From positions 310,001 to 374,000 of the forward strand of contig JAPDRN010000017.1 in assembly GCA_030247855.1 (NCBI GenBank): a stretch of 64,000 nucleotides of DNA. Direction: 5' to 3'. The DNA comes from Knufia peltigerae. Lineage: Eukaryota; Ascomycota; Eurotiomycetes; Chaetothyriales; Trichomeriaceae. The notes under the pieces were generated by a model, which was not told the origin of the DNA, did not search any database, and worked only from the letters and a program-made list of their open reading frames with translations. This document shows, one piece after another, positions 1 through 13,117 of this stretch (position 1 is the stretch's first letter; every line of letters starts with the position of its first letter). Position numbers and translations under genes: made by a program.

Positions 1-2840
1 CCGGTCCCGACACTAAATCGGACTGCGAGTCGACAGGGTAACGATAATAACAAGGGAACAGAGAGAGTGTGTGCGTGCGTTTTTCTTGTCTTGTCTCTTG
101 GGACGGGACCGGACTGAGAGGTGTCGGTGAGCCGACCAAACCTAGCGAGTCGATTTGTACAATATACGAATAGACCAGTCCAGTCCAGGCCTATTCGTAG
201 ATTGAGGCGGTGAAGGAAGGCGTGAATAGTGCTCGTACTTGGTGTCTTTTGCCCCTCCAAAAATGTGCTTGGATGTTGTTGAGGTGCGGGGCAACAGTAA
301 ACAAAACAGGAGAGGGGCTGAGGGGCTGAGGGGCTCTGTGTTGGCTATTGTTGACACTTCGATTTCATTCCGTGACTACATACTGTTGTGTTACCCAAGA
401 TGTGTGCTGGAGGCTTCGTGATAAACCAGATGGACAAGAATACTGGCTACAGTACGGATACTCCGTATTGAGATAGCCAAACTAGATGAATACCAGGTAG
501 TACAGAGTAATATTGACGACAGGGGGAAGAAACTCGAGTTCCAACCACCTGGGCATGTTTTGATATTATTAGTCCGCGCTCTCATTACGGGGTAATAAAT
601 GCAGGTGCTTAAGGGGGGCGGGTGTTGATGAATGTCTCTGTCACATTTTTGTGTACTGTATCTGAACTGCATAAATCATGTTGTCGAGAATGTGAATGTG
701 CAACGATGCTACTCGGACTCCGTACTTGATCGAAATATCACACTTCTTTCCCCCTGAGCACCAAATTTCCACTGTCTGTCTATCACAACTCCAATTGTCT
801 CAATCCCTCCTACGAGAGGTAGGTACTAAAATAAATTACCAGTACAGTTTGTACAGTATGAAACTTACCCACCATTCCACTTTGAGCTTGGTAGAGTCCG
901 AACGCTAGCATGACCTTGTTCTTCGTGATGGATTTATTTTTAGCCGTGGCATGTGTGTTCAATGTTTACCGGGGGCCTCTTTTTTGCACTGTACTCGCAC
1001 CAGGCCAAACAGGCTGTTCATTCACCTCACCTGCACTTTTCACGGAGGTTATCACCTGGAATTATTCAATACTCAGCACTCAGCACTCCGTACAGGGGAT
1101 ATTCAAATGTCTGGCTGACTCATCCAAGTGTGAGGAGTTACCTTGGGATAGCTGCTTCAGCAATATCTTATCGGCGCCATCTACAACAGCTTATTAAGGC
1201 CCTATAGGGTACTCCGTACTTACTCCATATATATCTAGGTACCTTGCTCACAACTTCCATATCTATGAATTACACCTTTCATCTCTAGATCTGAGAGATG
1301 TGATGATCATGTACCCTTCATTATGACCATTTCATCCGTATGAGTAACCTCAGTTTCGTCTCGTTTGCCTCAGTATACTCCATACTCTTTATACAGCATA
1401 TAGTGCTCCCGTACCCTGAATTTAGCAGTCACAAGTACCTACCTAACATCATCCTTCAGAATCCTAGATCCTTTCGCTTCTCTATCTTCCCCTTGTACCC
1501 TGCAATTCCTCTCCAATACAAAGCTCCCTGCAAGGGAAATCCCATGCCCCCCCTCCCTTGTCCTCACTTCTATGATGGTGACATCGCTCGGTTGATCCAA
1601 AAGTCCGCAACGACACTTCTACGGACAGGATTCAAGATTTGCTACGGACAAACCACACACAGAGTCCGTCGATCCTTATGCATGAGAGTTCCTGAGAACC
1701 TCACCTTGACCTAGCTTTCCTGTTGCCGTAATGTACTGTACATTTCCGGCAGAAGGTGACTCTTTCTGTCCTTGGGATAATCTCCCTTTCAGCTTTCAAC
1801 CCCCCCAAAAAAGTCCGTTTCGACTCCCTCTACGGACCGTCCTAAAGCTTTTTGAAGTATCAGGTCCTTTCACTAGTTTCTTTCGTTAACCCCATACATA
1901 CTCCGTTGCCTAGCATTGACAATACATATTTGCCCATGATCTTCGTTTTAGCCTACCTACCTAGGTCCAAGTACTTCTTTAGGTCAGTTATAAGAAGCTT
2001 TTTCGACCATCATCGGCTAGAACCAACGTCCGATGTCCGACATCATCCAGTCCCAAACAGGTTGCAGGCCACGGTTTTCCACCATTATTCCACCTGCCAT
2101 CACCACCACCTCTACGCACCATCAATCAATTTTGTCCAACTTTTCATGATTGATCTGCCTACCTCAGTATCCACGTCATCGTAGTGGGAGATTAATTTTG
2201 TTGTTCTTCGATTCTTCCGTTCTTCTTTCCCTTCTTTTCTTCTTCTCTTCTCAACTCACCCGGGTCTTTCATGGAACTTGCACCAGAAGCCAAGTTTGTT
2301 TATGCTGCCACGTCAAGATGATACACATATTTACAGTCATTATCCTTGAACTATGTTGCGGTGCATGAACCATGAATGAACATTTGGACAATAAGAATAT
2401 TGCCGAGTATAAACATTCCCCCAGACTTGCATGTGGGCTTCTCATAAAAACGTGATGTGCATACCCAGAGCACTTCAATCTGTGTCCAAAACTAACAGCC
2501 AGTAGCCGATGCCACCATCGTCATATACGATGGAACGATCGGTCCAGTACACCACACGAGAAACAGAATCTCCGCCCACAGCATTCCTGCAGTCCCCCGT
2601 ATTCACCATTACCAGTCCCACAACCTGAAACTCTTTATTTTCCAAAACGCCCCAGCATGCCGTCATCAACATCATCAAGGACATAAGATATCTCTCATAT
2701 ATACACGGCGGTAACATCACGCCCACTATGTCGCATCATCAAACAAGATATTAGGTAAGGTTTTGTTGGTTGTACAACACCTTTTCTGGTGCAAGAACGA
2801 GCGAGTCGACGCCCACAGCTTCAACAGCAGTGAGGTTGTC
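1..2840. other. Intergenic region, no gene recognised
   Basis: No stretch here shows a domain or a convincing exon chain. The longest open frames are about 70-124 codons, with low-complexity or patternless translations. The DNA carries two exact copies of the 9-mer TACTCCGTA (459-467 and 1210-1218), shorter ACTCCGTA matches at 717-724 and 1085-1092, and one ACCTAGGT palindrome at 1959-1966. The right end is the 3' flank of the transcription factor gene on the minus strand. Confidence 0.6.
453..467. repeat. Perfect short inverted repeat TACGGA-TAC-TCCGTA
   Basis: Six-base arms TACGGA and TCCGTA flank a three-base spacer. The right half contains the 9-mer TACTCCGTA that recurs in other gene-free parts of the window. 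It could be a palindromic protein-binding site or a chance copy of the dispersed motif. Confidence 0.6.
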
Positions 2841-5800
2841 TCAAAGGTCCTTCCAGCTGGCCATGAACATTCGCAGTTTTCGCTTGATTCCATCAGCCAG
2901 CCGCATCGACGAATCATCGTCCAGAATTTCGACGCACTGTTGAAGAATGTTTGAGGGAATCTCAACCGGAGCCAATGTCCCGTCAGGCCTCGACAACATT
3001 GGTGTGCCTTCTTGATATTTCATATACCGACTAATGGCTTCGTTCTCTGGGGTGAGGTCGTCGATGGCGAATGGTCTATCAGTCTCTCCCTGAGACTGCG
3101 TTGGCGAGAATCTCCCACTGCTGCCTGCCATGCTTGTAGCCCAACCAGTCAAGGCCGCCCGATAGATTGCCCCAGCCCACCATGGTGGTCGGACTGGATG
3201 AGGCATCGAACGGATCAGCCGTAGGATTTGGCCACAATGGAAGTATACCTCCTCGGGCTGGTCTATGCAGCGCATCTGGAGCCAAGATGCGGATCGGAAT
3301 GGTCCCAAAGAGACGTCTCGCCGCGCAAATTGCTCGATATCTTTGAAGCTGGTGATGGCATTCAAAGATATTAGGTGATACATAATGAGATTGGCGCAAG
3401 TCGTCCAACAGGTTCCCGTGTTACCGGAGAAGCTCTGCTTACTGATCGAGTACCAGTGCTGCAACAAGGAAGATATTTCTTCTAGCCGAGCCTTGGATGC
3501 CGCCTTCGAGATAGAGCGTGATCCCTTTGCATGGCTACCGCCGTCTGGTAGGCAAGCGATGAATTGACGCAACTGACAAACCTGGGCTTGGAGAGGATGT
3601 AAGAGCAATCGAAGCTGGGTGGGAGACAATTCTCTGCCAGCTAGCTCGCCATCCACGAAGCTGGTGAAGAAATCACGAAGCGATGCAGGGGCCTGGTAAG
3701 TGGCCCCGTGAACCTTTTCAAAGAGCTGCAACCAACTCTCGGCAGACTCGGCATGCCACAGATCGTCAGAATCTGGCATAGGTGCATGTAGGTTCACTAC
3801 AGACAACAATGGTGTTGTGTCCGAGAAGAGACTCATCTCTTGGTCGACGGTAACCCAAGAATGTGCAAGTCTGGAGAGATCATCAGCATTGGTGTGGTAA
3901 TCCGTACTGAAACAAAGACACTCACCTTCGTTTGGCCTCCTGCTGTTTCCACTTTTCCCAGGCCTTCTCTGTTTCTTGCTTACATTGGCTGACGTCGATA
4001 GACAAATCATCAGCATCCAGCATTCCGGAATGAGCCAGCATCTGACATTGTTAGCCAAGAACCCCGGAACCTCAAGGAAAAGCTTACCGCCAAGTACATC
4101 CCGCGCTGACCCATGGCCATCTATTAAACAGGTCAGAGAGCAGCTACAGTATTGACATTGGACCGATACTTACATCCATATGCCACTTGTCCCCGGACCA
4201 TGCTGCAAGGCAGGTGAAAAGTAAAGCGGACCGAAGAACCAAGACTTCTCGAGATTGGAGGACATCTTTTTCGATCGTGTCAAAGAGGGATATCCTGCAA
4301 GCCTCGGTCAGACCGCTGGTGACATATCGGGCTTCGACCGTGGCGGTTGCTGAAGCTCCAGAAGCGACCATCAACAGTATCAGGAGACTGGCAGCTTTGC
4401 TGTTGTTTGACTGCATCAGGCTGTTGGGATCCAATCGGCCTGCAGCTACCGAGGAATAGTACGGCTCATATCGAACGACGTAACTTCTCAGGAAATACTG
4501 CATCACATCAGGAGGTGGTAACATCAGGAATGTGTCCCGACTGGAGTCCGGGCTTGATGGTGTTTCCTCTCGAGCAGCATGGTCGGCCTTGTGGATGTCC
4601 AAGGCTTTGTGGAGGAATCCTTGGGTGATTGCGAGCAGCTTTTCTCTCGACCAACCGACGATCGGCTCAGTGGCGATTTTCCGTTCTGTCGAAATGTCAA
4701 GTGTAGAGCCGTCAAGCTGGGATGTCCATGCAGTCCATGTGGCCTGGTTTCGAAGGGTCTGGGCAAGACCTTCCAGATAAATGGCAGCAGTCTTGGGAGG
4801 AGCAAAGGAATACTTTTCTACGCGGTTACATTGGAAAAAGGGCCATGCTTGATGTGCAGCTAGCACGGCTTCCGGTTCCTGCAGGCCACTTGTTGACGAG
4901 GAGCTGGAAGGAGAGAGGCCAATCGGAGGTCGATGTGAAAGATGCTGCGAACTCTCCAAATCCAGCCGCAAACCCAGCGGCGTGGCCCCCTCATGTAGTT
5001 GCATGGAAAACGAGAGGTGGTCAGGGGTGTGCACACCCATCTTCCCATTCATGAAAAATGGGTCATTGGGGTCGTGGAGCATGGCTGAAGGGGGTGACAT
5101 GAAATCCAAGACGTTGGAGTCAAAATCCATCATGTTCGTATGCACATTGCCCATGGCAAAGAAATGGTTATCAGCGTCTTGATCATACGCAGAGCCATGC
5201 ATGTGGACAAAGTTGTCCATTTGGGGCATGTTGGGCATCATGGGAGTGATCGGAATAGCCATGTCTGGCGGGGTCTGGGTGAACCCATTACGCAGCATCT
5301 GATGGTCCATGTCTGGTCCGAACACGGCTGGCGCAACAGCAATGGCATGCCCGTTGTCTGAAAAATTCAAGCGTTGCGGTGGTACTCTGTTGGGACTCAT
5401 GGTATCTGTTCGATAATGAGAACTGTCTCTACACACAATTCGGGGTCAACTCACGCGGTGAGATGCCATTCATGGGCAGCGGTGGTGGTGCAGCAAAAGG
5501 AGAAAGTTGGGCAACTTGGAATGGGGTTGAGCTGGTTAAGGCTCGCTCTGAATGAGGCCTGGTAAGAGGTGGGAGATTGGCTCGTCGACTGGGATTGTGT
5601 GAAGAGCGCCGGGTGGCTCGAGACTGACAGACAATTTGTTTGACGACACATCTTGAGCAAGGCACCTGTGAAGGTCAGTGTCAGATCAGAACTGATAAAC
5701 ATCGAGGGAAGGTGACGCCGCGAACATCATAACATTGTCCAGCAACGAAGCCACCAACAACTAGAGGACTAGCATGCCGGGCAGCAGTCGATTCAAGATT

Positions 5801-5882
5801 GACCTACCTTCTTGTCACACTTCGCCTTTGCCTTGGCGCAGTGAAGGCAGGCAATCGGGAGGCGTTCAGTGGGTGTATCCAT
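2841..5882 (-). CDS. Zn2Cys6 fungal-specific transcription factor
   Basis: Probable nuclear DNA-binding regulator of 898 residues. Exons on the minus strand are 5882-5808, 5665-5455, 5405-4174, 4120-4088, 4041-3926 and 3870-2841, all with GT-AG borders and a consistent frame. A classic binuclear zinc cluster lies at residues 12-38: Cys12, 15, 22, 28, 31 and 38, spaced CX2CX6CX5CX2CX6C and followed by basic residues. Intron 1 splits the cluster just after CDKK. A proline-, serine- and methionine-rich stretch follows. The middle and C-terminal parts resemble the fungal-specific transcription factor middle homology domain, including a WHMD element, the small exon encoding MAMGQRGMYLA, and a DLWHAESAESW motif. 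The start is chosen because the finger begins 11 residues later and no upstream in-frame extension is needed. Target genes cannot be inferred. The nearest other gene is more than 9 kb upstream. Confidence 0.88.
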
Positions 5883-8800
5883 GGGGACAGGCTTATGGCT
5901 GAAAGCCGGGTAATGATGTTCAGTCAGCGTGAACAGTCAAGAGCCTCTCCCAGCATATGAACTATCCTCCTCTTTTTCAAATGGTGTTCCGACCGAGGAC
6001 CAATTCGTGAGAGCCTGACGGAAAGCTGCTCGAACACAGTGAGGTGGAAGGCTGAGGAGGGTGTAGAGTTCTAATTAGCATTATCTGGAGGGTGGGGGTG
6101 TTGAGGTGAACGACGGTGGTTCTTCTGGGTATAAAAGCGAACGTGAGCAACAGACAAGACAACGAGAGGCGAAAGAAAGTCTGTGATGTGAGCGAGCGTG
6201 AGAGCAAGCGCAGGCATATACGAAAGTCTGTTGCGAGAGGACGAGGATGAATCCAAGGGAAAACGGACCAGGTCAGCTCAAAGATTCAAAGGAGATCGAC
6301 AATGATGGTGGATGGAGCCAGATGGAGACTAAAGAGGCAGGGCTGCAGCTGCAGCGTACGACAGATGAAAAATGCATTACAATGACCACCTAGCACGAGG
6401 TATTGGTAATTCGTGGCTGTAATCAATACGAGGTTGACAATACGGTCTTCAGGACCCGATACCGGCAGGTACAGCGGTGCCTTGCCCAAGATCTATCGAG
6501 CCCCCAGCAGGTGGTATGTAATTTTGTCACTAAAACCACGTATTCGTACCTTGTTACGGAGGAACTTTGACAACAAGGGTTCTATCTGGCTGGCTGTGCT
6601 CGCATTGCTGTGAAGACGCCTTGGTAAGGCCCCGAAAGTCAAGGGATGAGGTGCTGGGTCGATGACGGTGGAGAATGAGATTGTTGATGCATGTTAGGGG
6701 CCTGCATGCCCAGCCAAATAGAGCATCCATGTCAATCAGCCCGCCTAACAAGGGTGAGCCGCGGGGATGCACCACCCTTGAGGCCCCTCGTATCATAATT
6801 AAACACCCTTCATGCCTGAACAACAATGCCGCCCGTGCCCGGCGCAGCCCTGCGAGTAAGCCTGCATCTCACCAGAGCACAAGCCCAAACCAGACACACC
6901 ATTGAGGTACTCGTTCCGACTGATTGGGCGCCTCCCACAAAGGGACACAGACGACCCTCCTCACTCCCTCCCTCCAGACTCTCTCAGATGGAGGGGCGGC
7001 TATGCATTCCCCGTCATCCTCAATTGGATGTCGCACTGCTTGAAATAGCAATCTCTAGGATTCTGCCCTAGCTGGACACCTTGGGAGGCGTCATCCATCT
7101 AGCTGCATGACGTTGCTTGACCGCCCCAGTCACCGGTACACAGCATCACCAATACCAAGCGCTTTTGTCAGCAATGCGAACGCTGGCTCGACATGGCTTT
7201 GACACTCGACAATCGACACTCGACAACTCGACCCGCGAGCCTTACCGGCACTTGAGCCAACACGCCTTATCGCACCGGAGAGAAAAGGATATCACGGCGC
7301 GCCGGAAGATGTTCAATGACAGCTCATCCACACACCTACATACATACACTACTTGGGTACGGGATGTCCAAGCCAATGATGGCTTGAGTAAAGAGTCAAG
7401 GAAACATTTCAAATAGTCATGACTGGGGAGAGGAGACTTTTTTTCACCACCCTTTGTTCGGTATGATGTCGTCAAGGATCTTGCATTCGGCTATGTCTTG
7501 CCGTGTCTTACTCTCCCTCAATCTACTTGTTCGTGCTTCTTGTCGAATGTTACTCTGGATTTAGACTCTCGCTCATTAGCCGTCTCTCTCTCGGCGCTGA
7601 ACTGCCTGCCCCCTCTGGGTTCATCGTTTTCAGCCAAGGTCCGCAAGGTGCCGTCACCTTCGAGTATCTGGTGATGGTGGTACGAGTACGAGATAGAGAC
7701 AGCTGCTGTCCTCCCAAAGACAAATCACCTGCGAGCCGCAAGCCACGTCGAACCAAATCAAGCTGATGGCGCTATCACAACCACTCTCCTACCACTCTGG
7801 CGCAAAGTTCCGCCAACTAGATAACAACTGCACTCTTGTATCTGACGAATACGCCGCCATTCTGTCCCCACAACCACCTGCTGGTCCCTTGTTCCTCCTT
7901 CTGCACTTGGCAAAGATGGAGCAGCCAACGGCAGCATTCGGCGAGAAGGGTGGACTTTGTCACAATGCCCAATGCGAGCCGATCAACACAGTTCTCAGCC
8001 AGCCCACGAAGAACGACAAGAGCCGCAGACGAAAGAGTCACTCCAGGAAAGCGCCTTGGTGTTGTCTTCTCGTGCTTGAGCACCCTGTTTCTTGCCACAT
8101 GCATTGCATTGAGCAGAATTTGCCGCTGCGACCGACCAACAACCTTGTTGCCATGGGGAGATATTCTCGTAAACACACTGCCAGCTCATCCTTTTTCACG
8201 TAGCGTTTGCAGGTGCAATGCATGAGTTGCTCTTTTCGGACATGAGTCTTTCGTAACAGGAAGGGACCTACGTACACATGCTGAGTTGTCTCCTCACGTT
8301 GACCAGGGGGTGTTTCTCGCTACGTGTGCGTCGATCAGTCCACAATGTCCTTCTTCAGTTGAACCGTGGTCAAAGATCGCCTCCCCTGCGACCCGTATCG
8401 CAGATACCGTCCCTACCTCCGAGTCGATACAGTCATTTGAAAGCGGTGAAGCGAAGCACCACACCCACACCAAGTTGTTTCAGGCTAGAGCTCCATCGAC
8501 CTTGGACAGCATCTTTGGCACCTCGCTTGCTGCCGCTGATTGTGCCATGCGAGCATTGCTGGGATGATCCCAGGTGCTCCTCAACCGCTCTTGAGATAAC
8601 CAACCACATTACATGGTGAGACTGAACGGCACAGAGATACACTGGTCCCAAATTAGACGACACTGAGTTGATATTGAACGCCAGTGCGCATTACTATTGC
8701 AGCCCGGCGCTCCGGGTATTGGAAATCCCCCTTCCCCTATCCAAGTGGCAAGAAGAACTCCACCTTGAGAACATGCAAGGCTCGCAAAACCCGGGTCTGT

Positions 8801-8999
8801 CCCCGTCAGATCACAGCATGCAGCCTCACGCCCTACTAAAAAGATGTCGGTCCGAACTGCTACCTATGCGCACATCAACACTGATGTCCCATTTGTGGCA
8901 GAAGCCACGATACTGATACCTTCAAGATCTCCGACACAAGAAACTGTTCAGGTATAGTCTTGTTGTCTTCACGACTTGCACCTGCCCCAGTCTCAGGCG
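5883..8999. other. Gene-poor region upstream of the transcription factor gene
   Basis: The first few hundred bases are presumably the promoter and 5' leader of the minus-strand transcription factor gene. A plus-strand TATAAAAG lies at 6130-6137, but I find no gene downstream that it would serve. The open frames here (up to about 145 codons, for example 7766-8203) overlap each other on both strands and show no domain, so I do not call them genes. Confidence 0.5.
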
Positions 9000-11430
9000 G
9001 AAGCTCCTCTAGCCGGCCTTATGCTTGAATCTCGCCCAGTCACCGCCTGACAAGGCTATGGTCCGGGATAGGGTTTCATTTTCCAATTCTATATCGACTG
9101 TTACTGCATTATACAGCTCCAATTGTAACTGTCATCCTACGGCTTACATGGTGACTCAGCCTCTTTGAATCTGCAGCACTGTCTACTATGCCACTCCTGC
9201 TTTACCAGGTCCCGTTCAACAAATTTTAGAGGTAGAGTATTCGGATGCCATGTCAGGCCACTATACGAGTTCCATCGACAGAATTCGTAATCGAGGAGCA
9301 GCTCGATCGGGCACCGACCGCTGCCATCTGATTTTATATCTGATTGCTACATCGGCGGAACGGTCCTGTCAGCATTAGTGGTATCGACGATTATCCCTAT
9401 TGAACACCGCGTTTGGTCTAGAGCGCAAGAGGTCTGAGAAAAAAAAAGACATTGTCGTCCTGCAGACACAAACCAACGTACCCCAGGTTACCGGTCAAGT
9501 GTTTTGTCTCTGCTGTATACGTCATCCTGCATGAGCTGCGGCGCATGTCAGATCCTAGTTGTCTAGGCTGGCTTCAGATTTACATGACTAGTAGAGAACT
9601 CAACTTCGGAGTTCCATGCCTCTAGGCCAGGAAGGGCAGATTTTCCTTGTATCCCACTCATGCTGCATATTTTATGGTTTGGGTTCGTCGATGCCAAACC
9701 CTGACTAGTTCAACTGGTCGACCTTGAGCATGTTATCGACCTAACACGACACTATGACTTATGACTAATCAGACATTAGGCTGGTGGTCCTTGTACGATT
9801 ATATACTGTCAGATCAAGCGAGCGGCTCGAATTACTATTCAACGGTCTCGACCTTACCGACACAAAGAGGTAAAGAACAGCATGTTCTCTCGCTTGTTAC
9901 GCTTTCCCTCGTTAGGGCCAAGGAGACTTTTCCCCTGTCAGCAATCTAGATACGCTTGCTTTCCGGCAATGAACTGTCATAAAATGAAAAATCTCACCTC
10001 GAAATCTCCATACAATGATGGCCTTGAAACCAGCCTTTCCCCACAGGATCCTACGGATTCCCAGCAAATTACCAGAACGAGCAACGACAACTCCATTGCC
10101 CGAGGCCACAAAGCAACGAAGTGCTCATCAAATGCATGGCTAGCGCTGCCATTCCTAGCCACTTCTTTTTGCAAGCTTTGTGTCCACATTGTTCTTTGCC
10201 GCCAGGCTCACAGTCTGCTGGAGCCTCATTGAAAGAATTTCGAATTCTACTCCCCAATCTGTGCCTACATGGGATTATCTACGGCGAGGACATGATCAGG
10301 AGCTATATCGATCTGCAGTCGTACTCATTCTCGGACGCGTTCCGGTTGCTTTGGAGATGCGACGGATCGAGCGTTGGCGATACCGAAAACGAATTACAAT
10401 TGCTTCGTTTTAGGGTTACGTTGGGACGACGTTGTGCCAGCCATCTGCTACTGACCAGGCCTCAGAGATGCGATTTGACACGAATCATTCTCCACACCAC
10501 TCTGTCGGCCACTCAGAGCTATTGCAGCATCTCGCATGGGTCACAGTATAATGATCTAGAAATGCCCAAAGATGGACGCATCTGAAAACGCTCGGGTGGT
10601 GAGCTCCCACAACTGGTCTGCATTGATGGTTCTGGAGGCAATTGAGCTACTTGAATTTCGGTGGTGAACGAGGGATCCTCGGAACATTATTCAATGCAAG
10701 TTTCTGGAGCGAGATAGCCGGCTCGCCAGACTTTAATCGAGCTCGACTCCGGATGGTTGCCCATCGGTCTGCAAGGAGGCTTACGATCTAGGCTTTCAGA
10801 TGCCGTCTACCCTGTCAATACGCTTGCGACCTGATGAAAGGCCAACCAATTCCGCATAGCGTAAAAATCATTTTTTGATGCAAGCTCACTATGAGATCTT
10901 CACGGTTTGTCACAATAACGAGATAGAACTAAGCATTGTCTGAATGCTTGACATAAACGCGGGTGACCCTGGTAAAGACTATGTCTGACATTGACAGAAG
11001 TGCATGGCTTTTGCCATCAGGTCTTTACGCGTCTTGTGTTCGGCAACATTCCGGCACCGCCCATGCATAATCAGACAGCGTCAGTCCGAGTTTCACCACA
11101 CCTGTCACAATTCATTATTGCGAGGGTTTATCTAGTCCCTGTATTCATGCAGAATGCCTAGCTATCTTTGCGCGGCAAGGCCCCGTAGCGAGCTCCTCCT
11201 GTCTGCACTGCCACTGGGGTGCGTTCACGATAGGTAAGTTCTCATTTAGCCATACAAGGCCTCCCTCGCAAGGGTACACACATGATCAGCAGTGGGATTG
11301 TATTTTCAAACAGTCGAGATCGTGACGACGAGCGTCATGACTTGTACGACCAGCTTCAAAGGTGGAAAGTTTCCGACCATAACTCGGGGACGAGGGGACA
11401 GATTTTCCCGAAACACGACTGCTACGAGGT
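9000..11430. other. Gene-poor region with possible decayed coding fragments
   Basis: Between about 8920 and 9760 there is no open frame of note. From 9880 to 10590 several plus-strand frames of 70-150 codons overlap and hand over to one another, which could be a frame-shifted remnant of an old gene, but I recognise no domain. Nothing here identifies a transposon. By eye the base composition is not the strongly AT-rich pattern expected after heavy repeat-induced point mutation. Confidence 0.35.
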
Positions 11431-11820
11431 TCACTTCCATCGAAACATAATACGGTGGGTCATTTTGGCAGGGGCTACATTGTGGTACCGTTGCAAACAG
11501 ATACGAAGCAGTCGATCACATTTTAGTTTTACAGGCAGACCATATGTCATTTGCAACAAGAAGAGTTCATACTCTGAATACATCTCCGGAATCTTCTGCC
11601 TGATTGGATGACCATGAGATTGGACTGGCGGAAATACCATAACTCCTTCACCATTCATGGTCACACAGCATAGCGCGCCAACGAGGGCAGTCTTGTTTAC
11701 CCGTAAGGGAATCGGAAGACTCTTTCTTGTCGAGTATTCGTTGAAAGGCATCTCACAAAACCTATATTTGCATGGGTCCTTGTACGCATCGAAAGCCCAC
11801 CAAAGGGGAGAAGAGGTCAT
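11431..11820 (-). CDS. Doubtful hypothetical ORF, about 129 residues
   Basis: An open frame runs from an ATG at 11820 to a TGA at 11431. It continues open upstream for about 25 more codons without an ATG. The translation has mixed composition (for example SSPLWWAFDAYKDP and VMVFPPVQSHGHP) and is not low complexity, but no domain is recognisable and there is no supporting intron or neighbour. It may be a remnant exon, a fast-evolving orphan or chance. Confidence 0.2.
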   Translation of the reverse strand: MTSSPLWWAFDAYKDPCKYRFCEMPFNEYSTRKSLPIPLRVNKTALVGALCCVTMNGEGVMVFPPVQSHGHPIRQKIPEMYSEYELFLLQMTYGLPVKLKCDRLLRICLQRYHNVAPAKMTHRIMFRWK

Positions 11821-11895
11821 GCGGACTGACAATACTGTGAATGGCTTGGGTGACTTGCATGAGAATTTAGTCAGTCCTTGCTTTTGACCATCCAA

Positions 11896-13040
11896 GGTGG
11901 TGTTTACTTTTTCCTGATTGTGTTCCCGTCGGAAAAGGGTTTCTTGTTTGACGGCTGATTTTATGACCCTGTTGGTCAGCTCTGATTCTTCTCTGAGGTA
12001 TTACCATGTAGTTCCTGTGAGTGTCATTGCTGCCCGGAGAAGCAACCCAAGAAAGCAAAAAGAAGAGTCATTTTTCTCGCATCGAACTCTCCCCCTCTCC
12101 ACTCGAGTCCTATATTACCTTGCATATCCAAGCGAGTTTCTCCGACCGATGAGCGAAGCAACACACGCGCATTGTCTTTGCCAAACAAAGCCTTGTGCTT
12201 CTCAAGGACCTTTGGATTGGGGATGGGGTCGGTTTCAGAGGTGTGCAGTGCGTAAGTGTGAGTGTGAGTGTGAGTGTGTGTGTGTATCCGGGATTTTTTT
12301 TCAGAGGTCTCCCCATGCCTCTCTCTCGGTGCTCACTTGTTTCTCCCGCTCCCTCACAGGGCGTTATTGTATTTTTTTGGTCGGTGTCTGGCTTCCTTTT
12401 TCGAAGCCATGGGAAAAGACTGGGGATTGAGATCAGAGTAACTCTGTATTGACGGTTTGCAAGGTAATACGAAGTTACAGGTTTCGTACAGTATTTTGTA
12501 TAGTCAATTACCAAACGTACCTTGGCTAAGTTTGTAGATTACTTGTCAAAAACCATCGTCAGGCCTTTTTCTCCGTGCTTGCATACTGCATCTTGTCATT
12601 GCTAAAATCAAAAAAAGGGGGGAAGGTGAGACTCGTCAGAGGGTTGGTTGGGGGTGGATGAAGAAAAAGTGTTGAAGTTGAGATTGACAAGACCCACCTT
12701 TGTTCTGAAAAGAAAAACAAGGCTAGATCTTTAGCTCATGATGTCGAATCTCCCTAGTGAGATTTTTTGGACTTGGACAAATTGGAAAATAAATCCTGGT
12801 TTTGTTGTCAGGACTTTAGACCTGGAGAATTGAATTCAGAGCTCTTGGAGTCAGTTCTCCCCGTCTTGTCATGATCAACGCAGTTGAGACAAAACTCGGT
12901 CGTCGAGTGGTGAGTGGTGAGTGTTGACTACATCAAGTCAACAAGAAGAAACTAATGATTGAGGTCTATAATGTGGCTCTTAAACCTTCCGTAAGGCTCT
13001 TTGCAAAGATGTAGATCAAAATCTGGGGGAGGGGAGGGCC
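11896..13040. other. Intergenic sequence with simple repeats
   Basis: No gene is supported. A GT/GAGT-rich microsatellite lies at 12255-12285, and several T-rich and A-rich runs occur between 12560 and 12960. Confidence 0.5.
12255..12285. repeat. (GTGA/GT)n microsatellite
   Basis: Tandem AGTGTG units grade into a pure TG run. It sits in non-coding DNA. Confidence 0.85.
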
Positions 13041-13060
13041 TGTGTGTGTGTGTGTGTGTG
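13041..13060. repeat. (TG)10 microsatellite abutting an assembly gap
   Basis: Twenty bases of pure TG repeat end exactly at the run of ten N. The true repeat length is unknown because the gap interrupts it. Confidence 0.9.
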
Positions 13061-13070
13061 NNNNNNNNNN
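13061..13070. other. Assembly gap (10 N)
   Basis: Ten unknown bases lie between a TG microsatellite and unique sequence beginning ACATGTG. A TC microsatellite follows about 25 bases later, so the gap probably reflects repeat collapse. The number of N may not equal the true distance. Confidence 0.98.
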
Positions 13071-13094
13071 ACATGTGAAGATTCGTAGAATCTG

Positions 13095-13117
13095 TCTCTC
13101 TCTCTCTCTCTCTCTCT
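13095..13117. repeat. (TC)n microsatellite
   Basis: An unbroken TC run just right of the assembly gap. Confidence 0.88.

Noticed and set aside
7766..8225. Overlapping open frames of 119-145 codons on both strands
   Set aside because: Three frames are open at once over the same bases, with no domain, signal peptide or splice signals to favour one.
10405..10420. TTAGGG telomere-like hexamer
   Set aside because: A single copy only, so not a telomeric tract.
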